Shown here in pieces: positions 25,001 to 40,000 of a stretch of DNA of 64,000 nucleotides (within the stretch, counting starts at the first letter, position 1; every line of letters begins with the position of its first letter). The notes under the pieces were generated by a model, which saw nothing but the letters and a program-made list of their open reading frames with translations, did no database searches and was not told the DNA's origin. Source of the DNA: Malania oleifera (lineage: Eukaryota; Streptophyta; Magnoliopsida; Santalales; Ximeniaceae). A program made the translations under genes and the position numbers. The stretch is from the NCBI RefSeq assembly GCF_029873635.1, contig NC_080423.1, forward strand, positions 108,113,988 to 108,177,987. The letters run 5' to 3'.

Positions 25001-28000
25001 TCTATTTTATTATGGAACATTTTAGGCCTGCATATGACTATTGAAGAGTTGTTCTTGTTGTGATCTTCAAGTACCTATATATTACAAGTTCCAAAGTTTG
25101 AAGTATTCTTTTTTCTTTTCTGGAGATTGCTTCTTTTTATACCCCATAAGATAGCACAGAAAGACTATTCGCCATCCAGTTTTAAAAGGATATGTCTCTG
25201 GATTGAGTAAAATGGTGAAATGTGGATTCACAGGCAGCCTAAATAGTGGGACTTAAGACTTTTGTGGTGGCAGTTGTTGTTGTTGTAATCTTGTAGATCA
25301 CCTTGTTTATATTATTTTAGCTCTCTGAGCACAAAGAAAGAAATGCTGGAATTTTGTATTGGGTTTTATTTTATTAAGGAGTGATAGATAAGCTGAAATC
25401 TTCATTTTTTTTTCCTTTTAGTTTGGTTTTGGATTTTTTTTGGGTTTCCAAAAGTTAATATTGTATTTTGTGTAAAGTTTGAGTCTTCATTGGTGTCATA
25501 GGTCGAACTCTTCACACCTTGTTGAAGGGTTTTGTGGCACCATTGTAGCACTCTCTCTTGCTTAACTAGTTGGCCGAAAGTACACTGCAGTCTCATAACA
25601 TAAACAAATTCCCCAACCATCCAATACAAAGTTAAGTGGAATTAGTAAACAAGAATTTATGCAAACATGAGTCACGCAGTAAAATGTATAGCAACCTAAT
25701 TCATTATACACACCTCCATAGGCAACGTGTGTTTAGTGAGGGAGGCAAGTAGGCTAAACGCATTTACAATAGCTAATGAGTTTTACAATGGTTGAAGAAT
25801 GCTCACCTTCCTGTAAAGAGCTTTTTGTTTCTAGCTGTGGCACTAGGAAATATCAACTAAGGACATCAAGACATTATCCTACTCAAAGAATAAGCTTGGC
25901 CTGCAACATTCTCCCCCATTTATGCTGTCAACATCCTTGTACTTGAATGCTATGCTTAAACTTTGTCCATGGACGATTTCATGTCTTCCGCTGACATCCA
26001 ACTAGTTTCATCTCCGAGGCCCTTCCACTTCACTAAGAACTCATGCTGCTTTTTCCTTGATGATGTGAACTCTGTCTACAAAGATATATTCAACTTCTTG
26101 TCTCTGTTGTTGCGACATCTTCAGTGGTGATTTGCTTGGATCTCCAGTGTCATCGATGAATGGCTGAACCAGCTGACACGAAATACAAGATGTACTTTCA
26201 TCCAAGTTAGAGGAGGAACCTTGTAAGAGGCCTTCTCAACTTTGGCCAAGATGGGGATTGGTCCTTTATATTTGTGAAGTAATCTCCTATCTTGATCTTG
26301 TGGTGACTTGGCTTGTCCTAGATGGAGCATAACAAGCAACAAGTCACCCACGTTGAAGTGCAACAGTCTCATCCCTTGATTTGACCACTTTTTTCATTTG
26401 CGTAGAAGCTTTCTCTGGGTAAGCTTCGACAATCTCCACTTTTTGTCTCCGTTCTTTGGTGAAGATGTAAGCTCTTGGATTCTTTCTTTTGTACGGATCA
26501 TCCTCTATGTGAGGTAATACTAGCTGCTGGCTTGTTTCCTCTCAAAAGGAATCTTGTTGGTTGTTAATCTCTTTTTGGCATTGAAATAGAATTAAGCCAC
26601 GTCGAGTGGTTGCACCTAATTATTCTAGTTAGAGGCAATGAAATGGTACAAGCGCTCCTTTAGTAGTCCTTGTAATCTTTATGCGTATTCATCTGCTTGT
26701 GATGGTAGCTTAAAGAGATGTCAAGCTGTGTATCAAGGACTCTCAAAAGTTTTATTCAAAAGTTTCTTGTGAATCTTGTATCTTGGTCATTGACGATGTG
26801 TTATGCAACACCCTAATACATCTCAACATGTTTAAAAAACAAGTTTGCTTTCTCTTTTACCGAACAATAATTCGGAGCTAGTGTGAAAGTACTATACTTT
26901 GAAAACCTCCCTACAACCAAGAGTATAGACCTTGTGTCTCCCACTTTGGGCAGGTTGGTGATGAAGTCAAGTAAGACACTCTCCATGGTCTCGTTGGTAC
27001 TTGAAGAGACTCTAAGCTTCCAACAACTTTGTGATTTTCTTCTATTTGACCTTGTCTTGTTGGCAGGTGAGACAAGTTCGGATATACCCAACCACCTCAT
27101 CACATATATGTGACAATAATATCTCTGCTTCAACAATGCCAAAGTCTGATGCCTTCCTAACCTGCCCTCATGGTGTCATGACATGATGTCTTTGTAGCTC
27201 GAGGTGCAAAGAGCCAATTACCATGTGTCAACAACAATCTATCCTCTAACCAGAACTAGCGCATTTTTCTCTCTTCCACTAAGTTAATGAGGTTTTGGGT
27301 AATTGGATCTTTGACAAGATTTTTCTAAATGCATTTTCGCACTGTTGTGATAACCTTCCTTTCAAGGAAGTGTGTTAGCAGTTGTAAGGTCATAAGCTTG
27401 GTGTTCCTGCTTAGTGCATTTGCAATTTGATTCATCCGCCCTATCTTGTGCTCAAAATAAAAATCAAAGACCGCTAGGAATTCTTGCCAATGGGCCTACT
27501 TTGGGGATAACTTAGGGTGTGTAAAGAAATGGTTGATAGTCGAGTTATCGCCTTCATCATGAACTTATACCCAAGTAGGTAATGCTGCCACCCACATAGA
27601 CAATGTATCATCGTTAGCATTTCCTTCTTTTGAGTTGTGTGCTTCTACTTAATTTCACTAAGCTTGCGATTGTTGTACAACAAGATGCCTCTCTTGTAAC
27701 AAGACTACCAAAGGCATAGTATGATGCATTTGTCCATACCTTGAGGGGCTTTATGATGTTCGAAAGAGTAAATATCGGATCTCGCATCATAGCCTCCTTC
27801 AAGTTGTCAAGGGTTCCCTATCCATTTAGTTCCGCTAATGACCTTTTTTCAATAGTTCCATCAACGAGGTTGTCCTCCTCAAGTACTTTCCATTAACTTG
27901 TGATAGTAGTTAACAAGTTCAGGAAAGGAATGCAACTCCTTAACTGTTGTTGGAGTCTTCCTATCTTGAATTGCTCCCATTTTCTCTATATCTATCCAGA

Positions 28001-31000
28001 TACGACCTTGTTCAATCACATGACCAAGGAATTTGACACTCTTCTAAACGATAGAGCACTTCACTTTCTTTACATAAAGGCTGTTCTTCTTTAGTCAAAC
28101 ATCTCTACAGCAGATGCTCTTCATGTTCCTCCAAAGTGGAGTTGTAGACAACAATATCATCCAAGTATACCATGAGAAACTTGTTAAGATAGTCATGAAA
28201 TACCTAATTCATCAGCGTATAGAAAGTCATTAGCAATTTGTCAACCCAAAGAGCATCACCAAGAATTCATATGATAGGGTACTCCCATACGTGTTAAGCA
28301 AGTAGTCTTCTACTCATCACCGTTTGCTAATAGTAGCTTGGCTGCAAGTTAAGTTTGGTGTAGTGCTTGACATGACTTAGTTGATTAGTGAAATGGGATA
28401 CATGTTGTGCATGGTTACTTTGTTGAGTGTGTGGTAGTCCACACACATCTGCTTGCTCTTATTATATTTCCTCGAAAACAATATTAGTGCTCCGAATGGT
28501 GCTTTGGAAGAATGTATGTTACATCACAACTTTGCACTCGTACAATACATCTCAGATGATAGTAGAAACTCGCTCTTCCCTACCTCTTCATCCACCATCA
28601 ACGTGGCAAGATATGTTTGCTCACCCCTTCTCAACCGTTCTAGAGTTGCATGGTTGAGGAACTTCTCATCATCCCTTGCTTCGCAACAGCTTGCACCATA
28701 CAAAGGTGATCATTGATCAAACAAAGGGAATTTAGCAAACAACATTGGTGTTGTCTTAGCCTCTCTTAAGAATTCCATTCCAAGTATCACTTGGAAATCA
28801 TCCATGAACATGTCTGTCCAAGCTTCACATTCACTTGCTTGGCTGCTCCTAAAGTAGGTTGTATTGCGGAGTTAGCCACTTTCATGCATTATGAATCCTT
28901 CTCCTAGTTTGAGTTGAGTCTCTGGGCTTTTCGTTGTGAGACAAAGTTATGGGTAGCCCCGCTATCCACCAAAGCACTGGTGTTCTTCCTATTGATCCAT
29001 AGATCCACAAACATTAAGCCTTTAACTTAAGGTAACTTTAGATTCTTTCGTTTGCCTCTCGAACACTTTGAGTAACCCTATTACACTCATTCTCGGGGTT
29101 TCCTCCTCATCCTCACTCTGTCCTTGTGTCCACTCGGCAATAGAAGCTCGCAATGCATTGAGCTATGACTTGTGAGGTTCTTGACATAGCAGGCATGCCA
29201 AATTATTCTTACCATTGGATGTATCGAATTACGAAGACGACAAAACTTCCTTTAAAGTTGGTCCCTTGGTGTCAGCTCCCTTACTTTTGGGTTTGTCTTC
29301 CTTGAAAGACTTTTCATTGTTTTTGTCCAACATATCACTCTCTTTGGACATGGTGAAATTCTCTCTACCGTAGTCAGTCTAGTGTTCCGCGTCAGTCCGT
29401 GCAATAGGCAAGTTTTTCCCTCTTTGTCAATGAAGTTTGACACTTGCCCCTGGTTTCAATCCTTTTAGGAAAAAAAATAGCTTGTCTTTCTTAGACATGT
29501 CATGGATATCCAACATCAAAGTAGAGAGTTGTTTCATTTATTCTCTTACTATACTAGTGTTCTTAAAATCTTGCAATTTGCGTAAAGAATTGTACTCAAC
29601 ATTTCTAGGAAAGAATTGGCCTTAAGTTCTCTTTTCAAGTTTGCCCATCAATTACACATTGTCAACTCTGAATCTCATTGTACTTCATTTGCCACCACAA
29701 CTTAGCACACTCAATACATAGTCGCCGTGGATATTTTCACCTCCTTAGAGGTGGTCCTCATTGCACGAAAGTGTTGCTCCATGCCAAAAAAGAAGTTCGC
29801 AAAATCCTTAGCATCATGAACACCTCATACAATCGGGGTTTTGGCACCCTTTTTTGTTCCATACTACCATTGTAGAATTGGAATTCCCAATAGCACAAGA
29901 CATAAGGTTAATCCTGACAGTAGTTCACCCATCTGTTTTTATATTGTTTTCACCGTAGCACAAAAGTCCTCAGACAAAACACAATAGCACCTTGTACATC
30001 AACATGCTTTACGAGTTGGGTCATCTCCATGGCCACACTGTTGGTTGTCACAGCTAATGTCTCTAGTGCATCAATTCTCTTAGTATTATTGCACGACATG
30101 GTTCTCCCACCTATGCTTCACATAATCCTATAATTTGGAGGCAACCAAATCACCAAGCTTTGATACCAATTTTCACAAGCCAAACACTTCACATGTTGCG
30201 AAAGGCTGTGCAACACTAGCTGTAGCACTCTTGCTTAATTGGTTAGCTGAAAGTATACCGCAGTTGCACAACATAAATAAATTCCTAACCATTGAATGCA
30301 AAGTTAAGTAGAAGCAGTGGACAAACATATATCTAAACATGAGTCATGCGGTAAACTATAAAGCAACGCAATTCATTATTTACACCTCCGTAGGCAACAT
30401 ATGTTCAGCGAGGAAGAGAAGTGGTCTAAATATGTTTACAATAGCTGGTGAGTTTAACAATGATTGATGAACACTCACCCTCCCCTTAAGAGCTTTCTAC
30501 ACTACTCTAGCTGTGGCACTAGGAAACATCAAACTGTGCGAGGAGTCATACTCTCATTTTTACTCTTAAGGCATTATCCTACTCAAGGAATAAAACCTAC
30601 ACAATTATTTACATGATGGTTACCCATCCCATGTATACCAGACAAGCGGCCACAGGCAAGTATAATGCTGTGAACAAGCTTGGCTTGTTACAATTGCTCG
30701 TCCTTTCTTTCATTTTTTAGCAGGATGCCTTTTTTGCTCATTTGTATTCTTTTCTTTTCACTCTCTTCACAATCTCCTTTTTCCTAATAAAAAATATTTT
30801 ACTTTTCTCTAAAAGGTGGCTCCCTTTTTCTAGTGACTATTGACACGGCTCTTTGTTTCCTTTTTATTGTGCCTCCTTGGCCCTTACTGGAGTTCATTTG
30901 CTTATGAGAAAAAGAAAACAATGCTTCAGGTGTAGGGGATTTAATTGGAGGTTGTGCACATCAGATCTCTGTGGCACGGTTTATAAAACACGCATCTTAG

Positions 31001-34000
31001 ATAAAGAAATTTACTAGAAAAGAAAAGTGAGATGGAAGAGGGAGGGTAAGTCGCCTTTTTAGATAACAGAGCAAGGAAGAAAGAAAGTACAAAAGCAAGT
31101 AAAAAAACAAAGGACAAATGAATAAAGAAAAAACATTGCAAAGAAGAAAGAAAGGTACAAAAGCAAGTAAAAAAACAAAGGATAAATGAATAAAGAAAAA
31201 ATGTCAATTGAGCAAGGCTTTTCAATCATTCTCAAAATTAGTGAAGCATGCTTGCTTAAAAACTCAAGAAGCATAAGCCCTGAGGGAGTCGAGGCAATTC
31301 TTTTCAAAAATAATTGTATAGATATAAATTTTGTTCCTTAAAAGTCATAATCTTACCTCTAGCCAAATATGTCAAGGCACCAACAAAGGTGGACAACTCC
31401 ACAGACTCTTAGCTTCCTCATCTCTTCCAGAAACCCTAAATGAAGTAAGCGAAAAAAAATTGATGGTGTTATGTTAGTTGTGGCCCTAGAAAGGGTCAGA
31501 AGCTAAGTCAATGATTTCTGTGGGTAATGAATGTGTTGGTACAATGTGTCCAATGCTCACATTTGTGGGCAAGCCAAGTTAAGCTGCGATATGAGCTACT
31601 GAATCCTTCCTTAATTTAGTTTGGCTCCGGAAACAGTTGTTGGAATCTTATATTTGCAATTCAGGTCATGCGATTCGTATCAATTCCACACCAAATCGAT
31701 TCAAATCTTTTAGAGTTGAAAAACCACTGAATTATTGCTGAATAACTGATTCACCCTCTGAATCTAATGAAACAAATAGATTCACATAATTCTGAACCTA
31801 TCAGATCTAGTAAGACCCTGCTGCAGCCTTTTTTCTTTTGCCTTCTATTCCTTCTCTATGTAAGTTCTGTGCTGCAAATAGGAGAAAACCAAATTTAGGT
31901 CTTTTGTTGCCTTCACAAAACCATATGCCTTTTAATTAGAGAAAGCATATGCATGAAATATGATTTTTTAAATTGTTGATAGACACTAAAAGTTCTGGTT
32001 TTTATTATTTCATCTTGACTCCTTCCCTTAAAAAAATGTAAGGTTTATTTTTTCATTAATTTTTCTTGACTCTTTTATTGTTTAGACTTTAGAGAAAGCA
32101 TACACACATGATTTTTTATTGTTAAAATTTAGAAATATTTTATTATTTGAGTTGTTGTATGTATCTCAGTATATGCATAAATTTGAGTTGATTTTGGAAA
32201 TTTGTACCAAGTATTATGGCTCAATTCAATTCTCAATTCCCAAAATTGGGATTTTGTCACAATTCAAATCTTTATGTTAGCTCGATTTGACATCTAGCCT
32301 ATGCACATTGGATATTAATCTGTGCTGGCCGGGATCTGTTCAAGCTTGGCCTCGATTAGCTTGGTGGAGCACTGGATCTACCTTACTCTTAAGCCTAATT
32401 AGGTTCATTGTTTGCCTGTTCAAAGAATCCATGTCAGATCTAGCACCATTGGCCTTCAGTGATGCAAATTATTAAGTAGAAAATACTGCAGAAATTTACT
32501 GAATTACTCATTGTATTCAACCATATATAATTCTAATTGTGCAAAGCCTCATGTATTTCGAGCTTGAAACATGAAGAATAAATCATCCTAGAAATTTAAC
32601 TTGAGCTTGATTTGTTCGATTAATTTGCACGAACAAGATGTGTAAATGCCAAGCTCAAGCTGTTCACAAATTATTGTTTTGTTCATTTTTCCTTGAATAT
32701 TTCAGCATGTACACGACCCTAATCAAGCAAAGCTTTGGATGGATTAGGATTGCCTGTTAAGAAAACAAAGGATCTAGCCTGAGTTTGCCTCCTTGCTGTT
32801 TGATTGATGAGCAAACCTAGGATCTAGGCCTGAGTGCTGCACCTAACTTGTACAATGCTTTGGGGTGCAATTTTTTTTATATACAAGTATGGGTAGATTC
32901 TTAGCCTTTGTTTGCATTCTTTGTCATTCTGTTGCGTTCAAAATTATATGCATTTACAGATTGCTATCTGATTTCCCACACAATGGCAGATGAGGAGTAT
33001 TATTGCCCATGGCATCTGAACTTCCATCATGTTATTAGAGCTTAGTTGTTTCACTCTCGGCCTCTTAATTCCCATTTTGCAATTTTATCTTTAGAACCTT
33101 GTAAAATAATTAATATTTTATTCACAAGAACGCTGGTGCAATTTGTTTTCGTGCTAGTATCAAAATCTGTTAGGACTAAAGAGCAAATTCTGAAGCTGGT
33201 TTAGTCATTTTTAAAAGACATTGTTCTAATTTTTTTTATATGTTCATGGTTAACAGGCTGAAGGCAGCAGGAATCAGGTGCCCAACTCCACTGCTTTTGA
33301 GACTTCATGTTTTGGTCATGGAATTCATAGGTATTGAGTGTGCGCGCGCATGCATGCTTGTTGTTTGCCATCTAGATATGTTGTGCACCACTCTCCTCTC
33401 CCCCCCCCCCACCCCACCCCACCAACCCCTTAAAAAAAGAAAAAGTATACCTAAGTATATAGTGTGGAGACATAATTGTTAGTCACCTTAATTTCTTAAA
33501 AATGGAAGAGAATTATAGTTCATTGTTTAAAAAATCCAGATTTACAAATTAAATGTTTCTTGGTGCTTTTATGTTATACAGGAAAGGCTGGTTGGGCTGC
33601 TCCTCGACTTAAAGATGCTGCTTTATCATTGGACAAGTTACGAGAAGGTTATGTGGAGGTGTGTCCAGAGCTTCATAGTTATGTCATATGTTAAGCTTAT
33701 TGCTTCCATCATTTAGCACTATGGCCATGTACTGTCTTTGAGGCTATCTTATCTTTTTTAATTGTGTTGATCCACTTTTGTTCTGGCCTCGCTTTTCTTC
33801 ACCATATCTTTAACTCAAACAAAATCATCCTGTGTTGATGCATTTACTTGTCTCTGTTTGACAAGACTAATTTGTATCAATAAATAATAAATTTATTAGA
33901 ACATAGAATAGACGACACAAAAAGAGAATAATCCTATTTGTATCACTCTGCTATTAGCCATTGGTAGCTCAACAAAACAAAGCCTATACGCTACACAGAA

Positions 34001-37000
34001 CAATCACTCAATTTCATTAGACCCAGTATTTATGATCTTACTAACAATCTTATACCTGCCAAGACATTTCTTCCAAAAATACCATAATTTCTCGTGTTTC
34101 TAGATGTGAGGCTGCTGCAAACCCAGCTCTATGCCTAGCCTCTAAATCACCTCTGCCTCTGGAATTAACCACCATCCAGTTAGCTTCTGCTGCCCATCCA
34201 GCAAGGCTCCTGTTAATACCTAACCATGCAAACACCCCAACAACTCACCTTGCCTTATAATACTCAGTAGATGAGTAGGCATTCTTCAATAGAATTTCAT
34301 AAAAGTCATTGCCATGTCATCCTCATGTTGTGGCTGGCATGGGTTTTACACATTTTGGAGAGTACATGTGTAGAGGGGCCTAAGTTGACAGCCTTTTTAG
34401 AATGTGATGGAGGACTGCATACAGATAATTCTAGACAATCAAATTCTCTTTGATGATGTAAAAAAAACTTGGAATTTTTAATGTCAAATAAATCTAAATA
34501 ATTTCGGAGTTTAATGCTAAGGTGAATGAGTAGGGTATATTTTTAAAAGATAAATTAAAGAATGAACGTATTGCAGTAAGTTAGGCCTAGCTCCTGTAGA
34601 AGATAAGATAAGGGAGGAACAACGTAGATGGTATGGGTATTTGCAACATAGGCCAAGTCTTGAGTTAGTGAGGAGGAGTGAGCTAATTACTGTGAGGGGG
34701 CAGTAGAAGGGGTATGGGTAGACTTAAGATAACTTGGAATGAGATAGTGAGCGAGGATTTTGATAGCCCTGAATTTGTTAAGGAAATTGCCCATGATCGT
34801 GTAAATTGGCAGAAAAGAATTTGTGTAGCCAACCCCAACTGGTGGGACTTAAGGCTTGGTTTATTGTAGTAGTTAATTTAGGGTTAATTTGAATATTTTA
34901 GGTGTGTTGGGCTTATTTTATTTATTTGTCATCATGTATGGTGTATAACAACTACATATTTTGAATTCAAATTGGTTTCCGGTTCCCTCTCCCCTGTAGC
35001 TTTCTCCCTCTTCTTCTTCCAGTCTTCCTCCTCCCTCTTTCTTCTTCTTCTTCCCTCCTCTCTCTTTCCCTCCCTTGATTCTGTGTGTGTTTCTGTTCCT
35101 GTTTTGTTCTGCTCCTGGATCAGTTTGGTATCAAAGCAGGCTTGGACCCATATCCAATTTCTTTGCTGCTGCCACTCTTGTCCCAAACCAGAACAAATTG
35201 GAGTCACTTCTGTGCACCTCTATTGCACATTGTAAAAGGTTTGAATCTTCGAGTAAACCATCAGAGCCAAACAAAGCTCTTGCAGATAATTGCACGCTGC
35301 CCCTTGTCTTTGAATAGTGCTGCCCCTCATCTTTGATATCTCCACCACCATAAAAAGCGTAAATCTCTGTAAGGCTTTCCCTCCAAGTCTTATTGTGCAA
35401 AAAAGATGTAGGGGCATGCACTGACTGAAATTTTCCCAGTTCCCAGTTTACCAACTTCTGCTGGAGTTTTCTTGACCAGCCACCACTATTGGATTTGCCA
35501 ATCCCAATCTGCTTTCACCTGAAATACCTTCACCTGAGGACCATTGGTGGAGGCCCAAGCTCATGCACCAACAACTCACGTGATTAACTTCCAGAACTTG
35601 AATATTGGTCTGTAGTGTGAGAATTTCATTCCAGCTACAATATTTTGAGTTCTTTCGCTATATTCTGTGATCTGATCTATATAGTAAGAACTTGAACTGC
35701 TATTATACCAGGCTACCAGCAACGTTTTGGAGCAGAATCTTGTGCTGGTAGCACCCAAATTCTGACTTAATTGCAGTGTTTTGTGGAAATCTATGTGAGA
35801 TATTCAGAATTATTGTTGAGAAATTGGAGATCTTGAGCTGGGAAACCAACATTTTTAATATTTTGAAGGATATGGATTTGGAAATGATTCATGAGTTATC
35901 TTGAGATTGTTGCTAGTTTTTCAATGGTAATCTTTCCAAGAGAGAATTTTTTTTTTTTTGATAAGTAATAAGTTTATTGATATAAAAAATGAACACCAAG
36001 TACACAAGGAGTGTACATGGGGTAAACAAATCAAAAACAGAAATTACAAGAATCTAGTAAATCAAAAACAGAAGAAAATGATTGGTTTTGCAAAGCAGCC
36101 AACCAATCCATCAAAGTTGTAAAGAAAAATAGCTTCAGGTCCGAAATGGATCTTTCCTTATCTTCAAAACACCTACTATTTCTCTCCCTCTAAAGACACC
36201 ACAATAAACAATGAGGAACTATCAACCAAATAAACCCATTTCGATAAAGACCAAATCTGCCTCTTGCCAACATTCTAGCAGTCCCACTACAGATTGCGGC
36301 ATAACCCAACTCACTCCAAACAAACCCAACACCATAACCCCCAAGTCCATTGCAACCGGACAATGAATAAAAAGATGATCAACCGTTTCATTATTACACT
36401 TGCACATGTACACCAATCCAATAACCAAACCTTTCTTTTTTGTAAATTGTCAATCGTTAAGCATTTCCCTAAAGCAGCAGTCCAAACGAAAAAAGCTACT
36501 CTAGATGGAATTTTCTGTTTCCAAATACTTTCCCAAGGAAAGCCACAATCTTTGGAGCCCATTAAAATACCATAATAACCTTTAACCAAGAAGCCCTTCT
36601 CTCTATTAGATTTCCAGTACATCTTATCCTCACCGGATCCCTTCACCGATGCACCATATATGGTATCCATAAAACCAGTCAAGGCCTCTAATTCCCAAAG
36701 ATGCATACCCCTAAAGAAACTTACATCCCAAAACAAGACTCCATTATCAAACTTCATAAGCTCAGCCACGCTACCTTCTTTATCTTGGCAAAATCTATAC
36801 AAATCAGGATAGGTGACTGCAAGAGACGTCTCACCACATCATTGGTCTTGCCAAAATTTCACCTTAGACCCATTTCCAATATCATATAGAACGTGGCAAG
36901 AAAAAGAAGGCCATCCCCGACTAATATTTTTCCACAAGCCAACACCATGTGGACCATTAACAGGCCTAGTACACCAACCACCCCATGCACAGCCGTATTT

Positions 37001-40000
37001 CACCTCTATCACTTGCCTCCAAAGAGCAGGTTTGATAAATCCCCCAGCAAGCTTGGAAGAAAGCCATTGTAAATCCATCTGGTCCAGGCGATTTATCACC
37101 ATTAAAATTTTGTATGACATCAAAAATTTCCGCTGCCTCAAATGGTCTATCTAACCAATCTGCGTTATAACCAGATATTCTTGGAAATACTAAGACTTCT
37201 GGGAATGATCGACCAACTTGTTGCTCAGACTATAAATTCATGAAAAATTGAGTGATGTAATCAGCAATCATACCTTGATCGGAAGACAAGGCACCATCAA
37301 CCACAAGGCTTTCAATACCATTATTTCTTTTATTAGAATTAGCCATTCTATGGAAAAATTTGGTATTTGCATCCCCCTCCTTCAAGTGTAGCACCCTAGA
37401 CTTCTGCCTCGAACTAATCTCTTCTAAAAGAGTGAGCTTTTCAATATCGGTGCGGAGAGTAGCTTGTTCTAACTTTTCCTCAGCTGTTAAAGGATGAGTT
37501 TCCTCTCAATTTGTTCCAAAGTTGCTGTATCTTAACAGTGACATTCCCAAATTCCGCCTTGTTCCACTTTTTTAAATCCAACTTCAATGCTGCCAATTTC
37601 TTAGCTAGTATGAAACTAGGATTTCCTTGGAACGAATAGGATGCCCACCACTCCTTCACTTTATCAACAAAGTTCTCCACCCTTAACCACATATTTTCAA
37701 AGTGAAAAGGAGTTCTATCTCTCCAATTACTCCCCCACTCCAACAGAATTGGGTAGTGATCAGAAAGTATTTTGGACAGCCTTCTCTGTGAAAATTAAGT
37801 GATCCTCTAAGAATGGAGAGAAAAGAAACTGATCTATTCTAGAAGTGGAGGAAGAATTGGACCAGGTGTAAAGGCCTCCTTCCATGGATATATCCATCAG
37901 CCATGAAAAGAGATAAAATCTGAAAACTCATGCATAGCCCGTGTATAACTTACAGCCCCTAGTCTTTCTGATGGGAAGCGGATTATATTAAAATCACCTC
38001 CTAGGCACCATGGCGAATCCCACCAACTAATCAGCCCTGTCAGTTCGTCCCACATTTTCCTACGCCTCTTGTTCAAATTTGGCCCACAAACACCTGTGAA
38101 AGCCCACTCAAATTGATCACCGACATTTTTAAATTTGCATGAAACAGAAAAATACCCCACCCCTTCCTCCACCTTTTCCACTACCCTTCGATCCCACATC
38201 AAGACAATACCTCCAGAAGCACCTTCTGAACCCAAGTACAACCAGTCTACATATGGACAACTCCATATATTTTGGACAATTCCTCTAGTAATCCATTCAA
38301 GTTTAGTCTCTTGCAAACATACAATATCAGGTTTCCATGTACGCAAAAAATTACGAATCTGAAGCCTCTTCTCATCCTTGTTCAATCCTCTGTCATTCCA
38401 TGAAAGTATCTTCAAATTCATTTAGAAACAGAGAGAGCCTGCTCCCTATTAATACCACTGCGCGTAGATGAAGTAGAACCATAATTAATTGAACTGAATA
38501 AACCTTTCAGTTCTCTTAAACCTTTCGCACCAGTTCTCTTTAAGTCACTTGCATTTTTTTCCAAAGTAGCCCTATGGCGTAATTTAGCCTCAACAGCCAG
38601 CAAAAAAGTGGTTACTTGATTTTCCCAACCTTATAAGGACGTGCCCTGAAATTTGTCAAACCCTTTAAATCTTCTTTGGAATCAGAGAACTGTTTTATCT
38701 TGATCTTGTTTTGAATACAACGAGGCACTAGTAACAAGGAGGATAAGACTTGCACCTTGTAAGCTCATGGGACTTGCGCTAGGTGGTGGGATGGAAATAT
38801 GGAATACAATATTCCTGAAGACAGCAAGGTAAAACTCAAACCTGCTTTTGGTTTCGGATGAGAGTTAATATAGGGGCCGAATAATCAGCAAATTAAAAAC
38901 TTGATTAAAAAGGTCTCATTTCATCTTTAAATCAAATAATATTATAAAAATGTGATTAAAATAATAAAATTACAAATAATACACATTAAAAAATTACTAT
39001 AATAAAAATAAAATTTATTATAATTATTTTACTTTAATTGTTCTACTTTCAAATTTTTCTTTACGATAAAAATTTTATTGGACATGACAATTGAAAAATA
39101 GTAAAAGTATTTTGTAATTGGATTTATTACTATTTTTTGAAATTTATGTATATTATTATTTTAATTATATTTAAATTATTATGATCGTTTATTTTTTATT
39201 TTAATTTAAAAGTGTATAAAATGAATAATTTAATCCAAAAAAAGTTTTTTTGGATATTAAATTTTTTGATAACAGATTGTCAAAACAACTGAAAGCCATA
39301 AAATTTGGTTTTTGGTTTTTTGGCAAACAACCAAAAACCAGCAACAGAAATAGAAAGCTGACAACATAAACAAATGCATTTTTATAATCTATTTTTTTCA
39401 TTGTGGATAAATAGAAACAAAAAATAGAAAATAACAATGATCATGGTTGTCAAATCGAGATTCGAATCGTGAATCAAAATTCCAATTTTGGGAATTGAGA
39501 ATCGAGAATCGAATCGTAAGATTTGGTATAAATTTACAAAGTCAATTCTAAATGACATGCATACATTGATATACAAACAACAAGCAAAATAGTAAAACAC
39601 ATTTAAATTTTGACAACAAAAAAATCATATTTCATTTGTATGTTTTTCCCTAAACAAATGAAAAATAAGAAAACGAGTAAGGAAATATTAATAAAAAAAT
39701 GAACTTTGTGTTGTTTAAGGGAAGGTCTCGAGAAAAAATAATAAAAGTTGAATTTTTGGTATTTATCAAGAATTAAAATAATAATAATATTGCATGCATA
39801 TTCTTTCTCAGATTAAAAGGAAAAAAAAATTATTCAAAAAATGATAATAATTGAACAAACTACTGAAAAAACCAACTTAATCTTAACAACACAATGAAAT
39901 AAGAGTACCACCATAGCCTGGGAGTGTTTTGCCACTTCTTCTCAATGGCAAAACACTATACTCCTAGAATGAAGAATGATTTTGTGAAGACAACATGAGA

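Larger units (their letters stand above)
25493..30691 (-). mobile_element. Ty3/gypsy element with two LTRs, broken, old
   Basis: On the minus strand the order is LTR (30691-30172), primer-binding site TTGGTATCAAAGCTTGG (about 30170-30154, complementary to the initiator methionine tRNA 3' end), gag-like remnants near 29443-29252, reverse transcriptase and RNase H remnants (about 28700-27600, with PIFTLSNI and [13 protein letters not shown]), integrase (27142-26813, with LDFITNLPK and [13 protein letters not shown]), a C-terminal integrase stretch (26372-26121, with [13 protein letters not shown] and [11 protein letters not shown]), and LTR (25911-25493). The LTRs are clearly diverged, so the insertion is old. 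The coding parts are broken many times. It lies in RIO1 intron 5, antisense to the gene. Confidence 0.85.

Noticed and set aside
34932-35454. Several overlapping frames on both strands
   Set aside because: They fall across the LTR end, the primer-binding site and the non-coding leader of the composite element. No recognisable protein.
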